64,000 nucleotides of DNA, taken from contig NZ_JABBGE010000005.1 of the NCBI RefSeq assembly GCF_012927245.1, positions 248,001-312,000 of the forward strand, written 5' to 3'. The position numbers were made by a program, and so were the translations under genes. This document shows positions 1 to 8,445 of this stretch, in pieces (the stretch's first letter is position 1; each line of letters starts with the position of its first letter). The notes below the pieces were generated by a model. That model was not told the DNA's origin and did no database searches. It saw only the letters and a program-made list of their open reading frames with translations. Origin of the DNA: Streptomyces sp. R302 (GTDB lineage Bacteria; Actinomycetota; Actinomycetes; Streptomycetales; Streptomycetaceae).

Positions 1-1
1 C

Positions 2-463
2 CGGGACCCGTACCACCTGGGCGCGCACCAGCAGCAGTTGCAGCAGGTCTGCGAGAAGTGGAGCGGCTCCCACGAGGAGATGCACGCCTTCGCCCGCGCC
101 TCCGCCTTCGGCGCGCCCGCCGGGACGCTCCTCGGCCAGCTCGTGGCCGTCGCGCACCTGGAGCACTGGCTCGCCCTCGACTCCGGTCCCGACGCGCGCT
201 ACATCCGGCAGCCGCAGGTCGTGGCCTCCCTGAACGAGGCCGCCGACCACTCCTTCCGCCACCCGGACTTCGTGCGCGGACGCGGCTGGCTCCAGGTCTA
301 CAACACCTTCGCCATGGCGTTCGCCCTCGCCGGCGACGTCGCCTCCGCCCGCGCGTGCTTCCGGGCCACGGAGGGCCGCGTCACCGAGTTCCCCTGGTAC
401 TACCTCGACGGCTCCGACCCCGCCAAGGCGTACCGACAGCACCGGTCGTTCGCCGGACGCTGA
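2..463 (+). CDS. hypothetical protein, C-terminal part (5' end outside window)
   Basis: The frame is open from the left edge and stops at TGA 461-463, so only the last 153 codons are visible. The protein is helical and rich in Ala, Gln and aromatic residues, with 'CEKWSGSHEEMHAFAR' near its start and 'AMAFALAGDVASARACFRATEGRVTEFPWYYLDG' split over its second half. Helix-pair spacing of this kind resembles TPR-like or DUF4034-like proteins, but I do not recognise the family firmly. It lies on the same strand as the HSP90 gene 170 bp downstream. The stop codon is the first unit of a hexamer microsatellite, so slippage there would change nothing in the protein. Confidence 0.6.
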   Translation, partial: RDPYHLGAHQQQLQQVCEKWSGSHEEMHAFARASAFGAPAGTLLGQLVAVAHLEHWLALDSGPDARYIRQPQVVASLNEAADHSFRHPDFVRGRGWLQVYNTFAMAFALAGDVASARACFRATEGRVTEFPWYYLDGSDPAKAYRQHRSFAGR

Positions 464-508
464 CGCTGACGCTGACGCTGACGCTGACGCTGACGCTGAC
501 GCTGACGC
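461..508. repeat. (TGACGC)8 microsatellite overlapping a stop codon
   Basis: Eight perfect tandem copies of TGACGC run from 461 to 508. A degenerate copy precedes them (GGACGC, 455-460) and another follows (TGAGGC, 509-514). The first TGA is the stop codon of the upstream gene. The tract lies in the 170-bp gap before the HSP90 start codon, where copy-number change would alter leader length rather than protein. Confidence 0.95.
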
Positions 509-568
509 TGAGGCGGGGGACGGGGCAGACGCGGGGACGGACCGTCCCCCCACCCCACCACATTCCGA

Positions 569-604
569 CCCTCGTTCCGGCCCTCGTTCCGGCCCTGATT
601 CCCA
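569..604. repeat. 12-bp tandem repeat in the HSP90 leader
   Basis: Two exact copies of CCCTCGTTCCGG (569-580 and 581-592) are followed by a decayed third copy. Together with the hexamer tract this makes most of the leader before the HSP90 start codon simple sequence. Confidence 0.85.
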
Positions 605-632
605 CCCGCTCGCACCCGAAGGACTGCGTCAG

Positions 633-2606
633 GTGTTCCACCCCGATTCCCCCGGTTCCCCCGATTCCGCCGAGACCGCCCACACCTTCCAGGTGGATCT
701 GCGCGGCCTTGTCGACCTGCTCTCCCACCACCTCTACTCCAGCCCCCGCGTCTACCTGCGCGAGCTCCTCCAGAACGCCGTCGACGCGATCACCGCCCGC
801 CAGGCCCTCACCCCCGGCGCACCCGGCACGATCACCGTGCGGACGGGGGAGACGCTGACCGTCACGGACACCGGGATCGGGCTGACCGAGGCCGACGTGC
901 ACCGGTTCCTCGCCACGATCGGACGCAGCTCCAAGCGCACCGCAGACGGGGCGCTCGACGGGGCGGGACTCGACGCGGCCCGGGGCGAGTTCATCGGACA
1001 GTTCGGCATCGGGCTGCTCGCCTGCTTCGTCGTCGCCGACGAGATCACCGTCCTGAGCCGGTCCGCCGCCGATCCGGCCGCGCCCACCGTCGAGTGGCGC
1101 GGCCACTCCGACGGCCGCTACACCATCCGCACCCTGCCGTCCGCGACCCTCCCCGAGCCCGGCACCACGGTGAAGCTCGTCCCGCGCGCCGACAACGCCG
1201 AGTGGACCGGCCCCCAGCAGGTCGTCGCGCTCGCCCGGCACTACGGCGGGCTGCTGCGCCACGAGGTCACCGTCGTCGACGCGCGCGGCGACAGCCACCG
1301 GGTCAACGCGGCCCCGCCGTGGGAGAAGGCGCACCGCTCGCCGCTGGCCAAGCGCGAGGCGTACACCGCGTACTGCCGCGAGCTCTTCGACTTCACCCCG
1401 CTCGACACCATCGAGCTCGACCTGCCCGCCGCCGGCCTGCGCGGTGTCGCCTACGTCCTGCCGACCGCCGTCAGCCCGGCCCAGCGCGCCGGACACCGCG
1501 TCCACCTCAAGGGCATGCTCCTCACCGACCAGGCGCCCGAACTGCTCCCCGAGTGGGCGTTCTTCGTGCGCTGCGTCGTCGACACGACCAGCCTGCGGCC
1601 CACCGCCTCCCGCGAGTCGCTGTACGAGGACGGCACGCTCTCCGCCGTACGGGACGCCCTCGGCGACCGGATCCGCGACTGGCTCACCGGGCTCGCCGCC
1701 AGCGACCCGGCGCTGCTCCACCGGTTCATCGACACCCACCACCTCGCGGTCAAGGCGCTCGCCCGCTACGACGACGAGCTGCTCCGGGTCGTGCTGCCCT
1801 GGCTGCCGTTCGAGACCACCGACGGGAACGTCACCCTGGAGGAGTTCGCGCGCACCCACCCGACGCTCCTCGTGACGCGCAGCGTCGAGGAGTTCCGGCA
1901 GGTCGCGCCGATCGCCGCGGCCGCCGGACTCGGCGTCGTCAACGGCGGGTACACCTACGACCGCGACCTCGTCCACCGCCTGCCCGAGATCCGCCCCGGC
2001 ACCTCCGTCGGCGACCTCGACCCGGCCACCGTCACCGCCCACCTCGACGCCGTCGACCCGAGCGCCGAACTCCGCGCCGCCGCCTTCCTCGCCGTGGCCC
2101 GAGAGACCATCGGCGTCCACGACTGCGACGTCGTCCTGCGCGACTTCCAGCCGGTCACCGCCCCCGCGCTGCTCCTCGACAACCGCGACGCCCGCCACGA
2201 GCGCACCCGGTCGAGCCTCGCCGCCGACAGCGACGGCCTGTGGGCCGACATCCTCGGCTCGCTCCGCGACGAGACGCCGCGCGCCCAGCTGGTCCTCAAC
2301 CACCTCAACCCGCTGGTCCGCCAGGCCCTCACCATCGGCGAGCGCGGCCTGGCCGTCACCACCGCCGAAGCCCTCTACGGCCAGGCCCTGCTGCTCAGCC
2401 GCCGCCCGCTGCGCGCGAGCGAGAGCGCCCTGCTCAACCGGGCCTTCATCGGCCTTCTCACCCACGCCATGCACCACCCGGGCGACGCCGGCCCCGACCG
2501 CGCTTCCGGCCCCGACCCCGCTTCCGGTCCCGGCCCCGCCCTTGGTCCCGACCTCGGTCCCGATCTCGGGCCCGGCTCCGGCTCCGGTCCCCGGAAGGAG
2601 AGCTAG
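633..2606 (+). CDS. HSP90/HtpG-family molecular chaperone
   Basis: An ATP-dependent cytoplasmic chaperone of the HSP90 family, 657 aa (HtpG is about 620-640). The N-terminal GHKL ATPase domain has all nucleotide motifs: 'ELLQNAVDA' (residues 44-52, catalytic Glu44 and Mg-binding Asn48), 'DTGIGL' (79-84) and the lid motif 'GQFGIG' (122-127). Middle and C-terminal domains follow. The last 40 residues are a degenerate Gly-Pro-Asp/Ser repeat (from about residue 619), probably a disordered tail. The GTG start is preceded by AAGGA at 619-623. The TPR protein begins on the base after its stop, so the two are co-translated; a TPR partner is what eukaryotic HSP90 uses for co-chaperone docking. It may be an accessory paralogue rather than the housekeeping htpG. 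Confidence 0.93.
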   Translation: MFHPDSPGSPDSAETAHTFQVDLRGLVDLLSHHLYSSPRVYLRELLQNAVDAITARQALTPGAPGTITVRTGETLTVTDTGIGLTEADVHRFLATIGRSSKRTADGALDGAGLDAARGEFIGQFGIGLLACFVVADEITVLSRSAADPAAPTVEWRGHSDGRYTIRTLPSATLPEPGTTVKLVPRADNAEWTGPQQVVALARHYGGLLRHEVTVVDARGDSHRVNAAPPWEKAHRSPLAKREAYTAYCRELFDFTPLDTIELDLPAAGLRGVAYVLPTAVSPAQRAGHRVHLKGMLLTDQAPELLPEWAFFVRCVVDTTSLRPTASRESLYEDGTLSAVRDALGDRIRDWLTGLAASDPALLHRFIDTHHLAVKALARYDDELLRVVLPWLPFETTDGNVTLEEFARTHPTLLVTRSVEEFRQVAPIAAAAGLGVVNGGYTYDRDLVHRLPEIRPGTSVGDLDPATVTAHLDAVDPSAELRAAAFLAVARETIGVHDCDVVLRDFQPVTAPALLLDNRDARHERTRSSLAADSDGLWADILGSLRDETPRAQLVLNHLNPLVRQALTIGERGLAVTTAEALYGQALLLSRRPLRASESALLNRAFIGLLTHAMHHPGDAGPDRASGPDPASGPGPALGPDLGPDLGPGSGSGPRKES

Positions 2607-5600
2607 ATGCTGGACACCCCCGAGGCCGTCGTCGAGGCGCTCCGCGAGAACCACGAGCGCCCCCACGGCCTGCCGCGCACCATCACCGCCGAGGAACTCG
2701 TCGAGGCCGCCGAGGTCTTCGAGAAGCCCGACGTGCTCGTCACCGCGCTCCTCGAACTCATGACGGCGTACGAGTTCACCGGCGAACAGCGCAAGTCCCC
2801 GGTCGCCTTCGCCCGCATCCTCAAGCTGTGGGACTCCGCCCCCGACTCCTTCAGCCCCTACGAGGCCCACCAGGTCTTCTGGCGCTTCAAGTGGGTGACG
2901 ACCTCCCTCCTCCAGGTGCCCGAGATGCCGCTGACGGCCATCGGCGGCTGGATCGACCAGATGCGCGAGCGGTACGAGGCCGCCGGGCACGGCGTCCAGC
3001 CCGTCGCCGCCATGCGCTACCACTTCGCGCACCACACCGGCACCGGCGTCGCCGACGCCTACGACCTCTGGGCCACCCGGCCCCGCACCGACCTCAGCGA
3101 CTGCGAGGCCTGCGAGACCCGCCACCACGCCTGGCACCGGGTCGCCGAGGGCGACGACACCGCCGCCCTCGACGTCTGGGGCCCGGTCCTCGCCGGCGCG
3201 TCCACGTGCAGCGAGGAACCGCAGATGAGCCAGGCCCGCGCCCTGCTTCCGCTGCTGCGCACCGGCCGCACCGACGAGGCCCGCTCCCACCACCTCACCG
3301 GCTACCGCAAGGTGCGCGGCAACGCCGCCATGCAGGCCGAGGTCGGCCTCCACCTGGAGTTCTGCGCGCTGTCCCGGAACGAGGGCCGGGGCCTGGAGAT
3401 CCTCGCCGAGAACCGGCCCCTCTTCGAGGCGACCGGCGCCCCGCTCGACCACCTCGGCTTCCTCACCGGCGTCGAGGTCCTCCTCGCGCGCCTCGTCGAG
3501 GACGGCCACGACGACGCCGCCGTCGCCGGCCCGCCCGGCCGCGACTGGACGGCCGGCGAGCTCCTCGCCCACGTCCGCGCCGAGGCCGAGCCGCTCGCCG
3601 CCGCCTTCGACGGCCGCAACGGCACCGGAGCCGTCGGCGACGGCCGCCGGACCCGGCTCGCCCGCCGTCCGCTCCTCGACGAACCGCTGCCCCTCGGACT
3701 CCGGGCAGCCACCCGTGCGACCGGAGCGACCGGAGCGACCGGAGCGACCGGAGCGGGCCGGACGGCCGGAGCCGGGGTGGGCGCGACCGCCGTCGCAGGC
3801 GCCCCGGCCGCCGCCAGGATCGAGATCCCCGAGGACTTCGCCGCGCTGGTACGGGAAGTCCGCCGGCTGTCCCGCGACGGCCACCCCGGCGAGGCCCGGC
3901 TCTGGACGCGCATCACGGAGCGCCTGGCGGAGGGTTCCGCGTCGTACGACGACGCCGACGGCCCCGGGGACCTCCTCCGCGCCGAACTCGCCGAGCAGAA
4001 CGCCCAGAAGCTCTGGCTGGACGACCTCCACACGGCCGGCATCGCCGAACTCGACACGGCCATACGGTACTTCGAGGCGCTGGGCCTGCCCTGGCACGCG
4101 CTCTCCGCCCGGGCCCGCGTCTTCGCCTGGGCGAGCGGTCCGGGTTCGCGGGACACGGACGGCGCCGCCCCGGACCACGACTCCTCCCGCGCCGGACTCG
4201 ACGAACTGCTGCGCACGGCCGAGAAGCTGCTCGCCGACACGCCGTTCGACAGCGAGCCGCTCGGGGACGCGGAGGCGGCGTACGGCACCGACCTGGAGGC
4301 CGAGCGCACCCTCGCGTACCTCTCCCTCCGCTACTCCGACGCCTTCGTCGCGTACCAGGCGTTCGTCGACGCGATGAACCGGTCCCAGGAGAGGGAGGCC
4401 GACGAGGCCGACGAGGACGGTGAGGGTGGCAAGGACGGCCAGGTCGAGGCGCTCGCGGAGCGGTTCGAGGAGGCCGCCGGCACCCTCGTCGCCGAGGCCC
4501 TGCGCCTCGGCTACCCGCACCACAGCGCCAACGCCCGCCAGTTCCGCGCCGACATGCTCGCCCGGCGCGGCGCGATGGACGCCGCCGAGGCGCAGGTCAG
4601 GGCCGCGCTCCAGGACCTCGAAACCGCCGGACGCCCCTGGCGCAGGCCGCGCCCGAACGCGCTCCTGGCGCAGCTGCTCCTCGCCCAGGACCGGCCGGAG
4701 GAAGCGGTGGAGCTGCTGCACGCCGCGAACGCCGACGCCGTCGCGTACGACGACACCACCTTCCGGCTCGCGCCGACGTACCTGCTGCTCGGCCACGCCT
4801 CCACGCACCTGGGGGACCTCACCGGCGCCGTACGCCACCTCTCCGAGGCCGCCGCGCGCTTCGACCAGGACGGCGAGTCCACCGACGCGACCCGGGCCCG
4901 CCTCCAGCTCGCCGACGTCCTGGCCCGCTCGGGGCAGCAGGCCGACGCGGTCGCCGTCCTGGAGTCCGTCCTCACCGACGAGGCCGCCTCCGGCGTCGAC
5001 GAGCGCACGCTCGCCCAGGCCCGCCTGACCTTCGGCCGGGGCCTGCGCGAACTGGAGGAGTACCTCCCGGCCGCCGAGGAACTGCTGCGGCTCGCCGACA
5101 CCGTGGCCGGCTGGCCGCAGGAGGAGCGCGGCGGCGTCCTCACCCTCGTCGCCGCCGAAGCCGCGATCACCCTGGCGCTGGCCGAACGCTGGGACGCGGC
5201 GGACACGGCGTACGAGCGCGCCGTCGCCGCCCACGCCGAGGCGCCCAACCCGCCGCTCATCCTGCAGATGATGCGGGAGTTCGCCCGCCTCACCCCCCGC
5301 CCCGATGACGACGAGGCCTCCGGGGGCGCTTCGGCCACCGACAAGGCCCTGGCGCACCTCGCGCGCGCCGAGGCGGTCCTCGCCGCCGTGACCGCCGAGG
5401 AGGCGGACGGTTTCGCCGTCTGGTACGAGCGCGGCGAGATCCACTACCGCCGTGCCCGCGCCTTCGCCGAGGCAGGCCGCCACGAGGAGGCCCTGCCGGA
5501 GGCCGAGTCCGCGATCGCCGCCCACGAGGAGGGCGGCGAGCAGGGCGAACTCCCGCGCGCCGAAGCCGTCCGCATCGCCGCCCTCGTCGAGGGCAACGGC

Positions 5601-5723
5601 CTCGACCGCGTGAACGAGGCCATCGCCCGCCTCACCACGGCGGCGGCCCGCTGCCGCAACTCCGGCCACCCGGAGGCGGCCCGGATCCTGGACGCCCTGC
5701 GCCAGGAGTTCCTCTCCCGCTGA
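2607..5723 (+). CDS. large tetratricopeptide-repeat protein, HSP90 operon partner
   Basis: 1038 aa with no signal peptide or membrane segment, so predicted cytoplasmic. The ATG follows the HSP90 stop codon with no gap, and its ribosome site (GGAAGGAG) lies inside the HSP90 3' end. The protein is helix-rich. TPR-like helix pairs are clearest in the C-terminal half ('APTYLLLGHASTHLGDLTGA', 'VWYERGEIHYRRARAFAEAG', 'EEALPEAESAI'). A low-complexity Ala-Thr-Gly linker at about residues 370-395 separates an N-terminal part, which contains a CxxC ('DCEACETRHHAW'), from the TPR half. It could be a client adaptor or regulator of the adjacent HSP90; that is inference from context. No enzymatic domain is recognised. 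Confidence 0.85.
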   Translation: MLDTPEAVVEALRENHERPHGLPRTITAEELVEAAEVFEKPDVLVTALLELMTAYEFTGEQRKSPVAFARILKLWDSAPDSFSPYEAHQVFWRFKWVTTSLLQVPEMPLTAIGGWIDQMRERYEAAGHGVQPVAAMRYHFAHHTGTGVADAYDLWATRPRTDLSDCEACETRHHAWHRVAEGDDTAALDVWGPVLAGASTCSEEPQMSQARALLPLLRTGRTDEARSHHLTGYRKVRGNAAMQAEVGLHLEFCALSRNEGRGLEILAENRPLFEATGAPLDHLGFLTGVEVLLARLVEDGHDDAAVAGPPGRDWTAGELLAHVRAEAEPLAAAFDGRNGTGAVGDGRRTRLARRPLLDEPLPLGLRAATRATGATGATGATGAGRTAGAGVGATAVAGAPAAARIEIPEDFAALVREVRRLSRDGHPGEARLWTRITERLAEGSASYDDADGPGDLLRAELAEQNAQKLWLDDLHTAGIAELDTAIRYFEALGLPWHALSARARVFAWASGPGSRDTDGAAPDHDSSRAGLDELLRTAEKLLADTPFDSEPLGDAEAAYGTDLEAERTLAYLSLRYSDAFVAYQAFVDAMNRSQEREADEADEDGEGGKDGQVEALAERFEEAAGTLVAEALRLGYPHHSANARQFRADMLARRGAMDAAEAQVRAALQDLETAGRPWRRPRPNALLAQLLLAQDRPEEAVELLHAANADAVAYDDTTFRLAPTYLLLGHASTHLGDLTGAVRHLSEAAARFDQDGESTDATRARLQLADVLARSGQQADAVAVLESVLTDEAASGVDERTLAQARLTFGRGLRELEEYLPAAEELLRLADTVAGWPQEERGGVLTLVAAEAAITLALAERWDAADTAYERAVAAHAEAPNPPLILQMMREFARLTPRPDDDEASGGASATDKALAHLARAEAVLAAVTAEEADGFAVWYERGEIHYRRARAFAEAGRHEEALPEAESAIAAHEEGGEQGELPRAEAVRIAALVEGNGLDRVNEAIARLTTAAARCRNSGHPEAARILDALRQEFLSR
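3717..3752. repeat. in-frame 9-bp tandem repeat in the TPR gene
   Basis: Four exact copies of GCGACCGGA encode an Ala-Thr-Gly triplet repeat in the linker between the two halves of the TPR protein. The unit is a multiple of three, so copy-number change keeps the frame. Confidence 0.9.
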
Positions 5724-5763
5724 CGGCCCGTCCTCGGCCTCCGCCGCTCCTCGCCCGCCGCGC

Positions 5764-6237
5764 TCAGCGCACGGGCGGCGGGGGAGGCGGAGGCGGCGGG
5801 GGTGACGGAGGCGGTGGCACGGCGGGCCGTGGCGGTATACGGGGGCCGCGGCGCGGGGGCGCCGCAGGGGGAGGCGGCGGGGCCGACGGGAGGCCGCCCG
5901 TCCGAGGGCGAGGCGTCCGTGACGGCGGGTTCGCCGGCGGGGGCGGCGGGGGCGGCGGCGGGACCGGCTCGGCCAGGGGTGGGAGCACGGGGCCGCCCGC
6001 GCGCAGACGTGCGAGGGTCATCTCCCGGCGGCGCCGTGCGTCGGGGGCCTCGACCCGTCCGAAGACGAGCAGCACGCCGTAGAAGCCGTTGCCCTTGGTC
6101 TCGACCAGGCCGTAGCCGAGCGCGTGGGCGATGGCCTCGATCCGCTGCCGTCCGGCAGGGCTGGCCTGGCGCTTGTCGAGCAACAGCTCGACACGGCCGC
6201 CGCCGTCGAACCGCGCGCGTATCCGGTCGTCGTCCAC
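5764..6237 (-). CDS. hypothetical protein with proline-rich tail
   Basis: 157 aa on the minus strand, convergent with the TPR gene. I start at GTG 6237 (GAGGAT upstream), which avoids overlap with the divergent gene at 6296. Residues 1-85 form a compact domain ('RIEAIAHALGYGLVETKGNGFYGVLLVFGR'). The remainder is mostly proline with runs of nine and ten Pro, a disordered region that may be surface-exposed or bind partners. The family is not recognised and there is no signal peptide. Confidence 0.6.
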   Translation of the reverse strand: MDDDRIRARFDGGGRVELLLDKRQASPAGRQRIEAIAHALGYGLVETKGNGFYGVLLVFGRVEAPDARRRREMTLARLRAGGPVLPPLAEPVPPPPPPPPPANPPSRTPRPRTGGLPSAPPPPPAAPPRRGPRIPPRPAVPPPPSPPPPPPPPPPVR

Positions 6238-6295
6238 CGTCCGATCCTCGCACGCGCCGCCCGTTGTTGTCGGTGCCGGGTGAAAGGATCGCGGG

Positions 6296-6718
6296 ATGAC
6301 GACGCCCTTGCTCCTCTCCGACATCGAACGGGCCGTGCGCGCCGGCTGGTGCGCGGAGACGGCCACGCCCGAGTTCCGGTCCCGCTGGACCGCGGACAAT
6401 CCGGCCCGGGACCAGTGCGGGGTGACCGCGATGGTGCTGAACGACCTCCTGGGCGGCGAACTGCTCCGCGGCGAGGTCCTCGTCGACGGCGAGCGGGTGG
6501 ACTACCACTGGTGGAACCGCCTGGGCGCGGGCGTCGAGATCGACCTCACGCGCGAGCAGTTCGGGCCCGAGGAGACCGTGACCGCCGGGACGGTCGTCCC
6601 CCGGCCGCCCGTGACCGAGTGGCGCAGGCTCCGCGACGAGTACGCGCTGCTCCGCGAGCGCGTCCTGCACCGGCTGGGCCGTGGGGCCGACGCGGCCGAC
6701 GACGGCCCCACGGCGTGA
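6296..6718 (+). CDS. YunG-like protein
   Basis: 140 aa. The central block 'DQCGVTAMVLNDLLGGELL' followed by 'YHWWNRLGAGVEIDLTREQF' matches the pattern I know from the YunG family, a small widespread family of unknown function with a conserved Cys-Gly and a trailing His. Cys44 and the His before 'WWNRL' would be candidate catalytic residues, as in a papain-like fold, but that is conjecture. A clear GAAAGGA lies upstream of the ATG. The stop codon overlaps the next start (GTGA), so the two are translationally coupled. Confidence 0.75.
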   Translation: MTTPLLLSDIERAVRAGWCAETATPEFRSRWTADNPARDQCGVTAMVLNDLLGGELLRGEVLVDGERVDYHWWNRLGAGVEIDLTREQFGPEETVTAGTVVPRPPVTEWRRLRDEYALLRERVLHRLGRGADAADDGPTA

Positions 6719-7218
6719 GGCCCACCGGACCGGCGGTCGTGCCCGCCCTGCGGACGTCCCTGGCCGAACTGGCCACGCCCGCCCGCGTGTACGTGGCGGC
6801 CGGACGCTTCACGGGGCCCGACCCGGATCTGCCGGAGCTGGCGGCGGAGGTCCGCGCCGTGCTGGCCGGCATGGCGGCGGACGAGGCGTGGGCGCGGTTC
6901 CTCCCCGGGTACGCACCTCCTCCGGTCCCGGAGCTCTGTGCCGCCCTTGAGCCGCTGGAGACGTACGAGGCCGCCCCGTTCCTGGCCCGGCTCGCGTCCG
7001 TCGACCTGTACTGGCCGACCCACCGCCACCTGCCGGCGGATGTCGCCGAACGCGCGGCGGACCGGGTGGTGGCCCTCCTCGGACCGGACGCCTCCTGGTG
7101 GACCAACCACGACGAGGCGGCCGGTGCCGTCACCGGTGTCACCCCGTTCTTCGACAGCCTCCTCGCGGGCACCGACGGTGAGCACTTCGCCGTCGCCCTC
7201 CAGGTCGCCGACGACTGA
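6715..7218 (+). CDS. hypothetical protein coupled to the YunG-like gene
   Basis: 167 aa starting at GTG 6715, which overlaps the previous stop as GTGA. It is rich in Ala, Glu and aromatic residues ('ARFLPGYAPPPVPELC', 'YWPTHRHLPADVAERAADR', 'DASWWTNHDEAAGAVTGVTPFFDSLLAG' in sequence) and has no membrane segment. The 'WTN...A' stretch resembles one in the 265-aa protein at 24698-25495, possibly a shared but unnamed fold. I cannot assign a function. Confidence 0.7.
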   Translation: MRPTGPAVVPALRTSLAELATPARVYVAAGRFTGPDPDLPELAAEVRAVLAGMAADEAWARFLPGYAPPPVPELCAALEPLETYEAAPFLARLASVDLYWPTHRHLPADVAERAADRVVALLGPDASWWTNHDEAAGAVTGVTPFFDSLLAGTDGEHFAVALQVADD

Positions 7219-7256
7219 CTGAGCCGGGACGGCAGGTGCGGTAGGGGGGTTCCGTC

Positions 7257-8264
7257 TCACGTCCGGGCGGGCGGGGTCCCCTCGTCGACGAGTACGGCGA
7301 GGCCGTCGAGGAGCCGCTGGAGCCCGAACTCGAAGAGGCCGTCGAGATCGAAGTCGTACCCGGACCGCGCGAGGCGGGCGAGCGCCGGGTACCGCCCGCC
7401 CTCCAGGGCCGCCAGCAGGACGGACTCCTGCGTGTCCATCCACTCCTCGCTGTCGAGGCCGCTCTGGGCCTCCGCCTCCCGCTCCGTCTCCATGTTCAGG
7501 GCGAGGCCGCGGATGTAGTTGAGCAGCGTCAGGTGGGCGGTGAAGGCCGACTGCTCGTCGAGCCCGTGCCCGTGCAGGGAGCCCAGGACCCACTCGCTGT
7601 ACGTCATCGCCGAGCCGATGAGCTGCGGCCGGGTCATCGACATGGCCGGCGCCAGCCAGGGGTGGGCCCGGAACCGGCCCCAGAGCTGCCGGGCGGCCAC
7701 GGTGAGCGGCTCCCGCCAGCCCGGGGGCGGATCGGCGGGCAGCGGGCGTTCGGCGATGGCCGCGTCCATCATCCGCACGAGCAGGTCGTCCTTGTCGGCC
7801 ACGTGCCGGTACAGCGACATGGTCGCCACCCCGAGCTCGGCGGCCACCCGGCGCATCGAGACGGCGGCCAGCCCCTCCGCGTCGGCCACGGCGACGGCGG
7901 CGGCCACGATCCGGTCGAGCGTGAGACCGGTCGAGCCGGCCGGCGCGGCGGACGGGGAGCGCGTGCTCCGCCGGTCGGGAGCGGGAGCCGAGGGGGCGGG
8001 AGCCGTCGGAGCGGGATCCGTCGTCGGCTCGGGCACCGATACGACCGTCCCGACGCCCGGTACGGCGCGTACCAGGCCCTCGTGCCGCAGCTCGGTCAGC
8101 ACCTTCGTGGCGGTCGCCATGGCGACGCCCCACTGCCGGGTGATCTCCCGGGTCGACGGGACCCGCTCACCCGGTGCCAGTTCCCCGGTCTCGATCCGCC
8201 GCCGCAGCTCGCCCACGATCCGGCTGTAGCGGGGTTCCGGTCTCCTGTCGTCGCCCACCGACAC
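7257..8264 (-). CDS. GntR-TetR fusion transcriptional regulator
   Basis: 335 aa with two DNA-binding modules. Residues 1-76 are a GntR-type winged helix ('YSRIVGELRRRIETGELAPG' then 'VPSTREITRQWGVA'). A Pro/Ser/Thr linker spans about 80-112. A TetR helix-turn-helix follows ('VSMRRVAAELGVATMSLYRH') with a TetR_C-type ligand-binding domain to the end. GntR-TetR fusions occur in actinobacteria. It is divergent from the FAD monooxygenase, and the shared intergenic region holds two identical palindromic sites, so it probably represses both itself and the monooxygenase until a ligand binds. The ligand is unknown. Confidence 0.9.
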   Translation of the reverse strand: MSVGDDRRPEPRYSRIVGELRRRIETGELAPGERVPSTREITRQWGVAMATATKVLTELRHEGLVRAVPGVGTVVSVPEPTTDPAPTAPAPSAPAPDRRSTRSPSAAPAGSTGLTLDRIVAAAVAVADAEGLAAVSMRRVAAELGVATMSLYRHVADKDDLLVRMMDAAIAERPLPADPPPGWREPLTVAARQLWGRFRAHPWLAPAMSMTRPQLIGSAMTYSEWVLGSLHGHGLDEQSAFTAHLTLLNYIRGLALNMETEREAEAQSGLDSEEWMDTQESVLLAALEGGRYPALARLARSGYDFDLDGLFEFGLQRLLDGLAVLVDEGTPPART

Positions 8265-8275
8265 CGCCCTGCTCT

Positions 8276-8370
8276 CCGCACTAGTGCACCTGAATGCGCC
8301 CCATCGTAGCCGCCGACGGGGAGAGATCCCGTGAGTGCACTACCCCGACATCTCGCCGCACTAGTGCACC
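8276..8370. promoter_or_regulatory. paired palindromic operators for the GntR-TetR regulator
   Basis: The 15-mer CCGCACTAGTGCACC occurs identically at 8276-8290 and 8356-8370, an offset of exactly 80 bp. Each copy contains the perfect palindrome GCACTAGTGC. A third related half-size palindrome, AGTGCACT, lies between them at 8334-8341. The first copy sits just upstream of the regulator start (8264) and the second upstream of the monooxygenase promoter. Assignment to the regulator is inferred from position and symmetry. Confidence 0.75.
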
Positions 8371-8408
8371 ACGGCGCTGATGATGCAGCAGATGTTGAGG
8401 ATTCGGGC

Positions 8409-8438
8409 TTGCGTACTACTGTGCGTACGGCGTACATT
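8409..8438 (+). promoter_or_regulatory. candidate leaderless promoter of the monooxygenase
   Basis: TTGCGT (8409-8414) and TACATT (8433-8438), 18 bp apart, end 7 nt before GTG 8446, which has no Shine-Dalgarno sequence. The geometry fits a leaderless transcript. An alternative pair is TTGAGG (8395-8400) with TACTGT (8417-8422). Confidence 0.45.
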
Positions 8439-8445
8439 CCGTCTC

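Noticed and set aside
461..520. A Thr-Leu repeat peptide encoded by the microsatellite in another frame
   Set aside because: It depends on a frame that is out of register with the upstream gene and has no ribosome site.
381..5669. A minus-strand frame open for over 5 kb opposite the HSP90 and TPR genes
   Set aside because: It is an antisense shadow produced by GC-rich third positions; composition is Gly/Val/Arg/Glu noise and the plus-strand genes have domain motifs.
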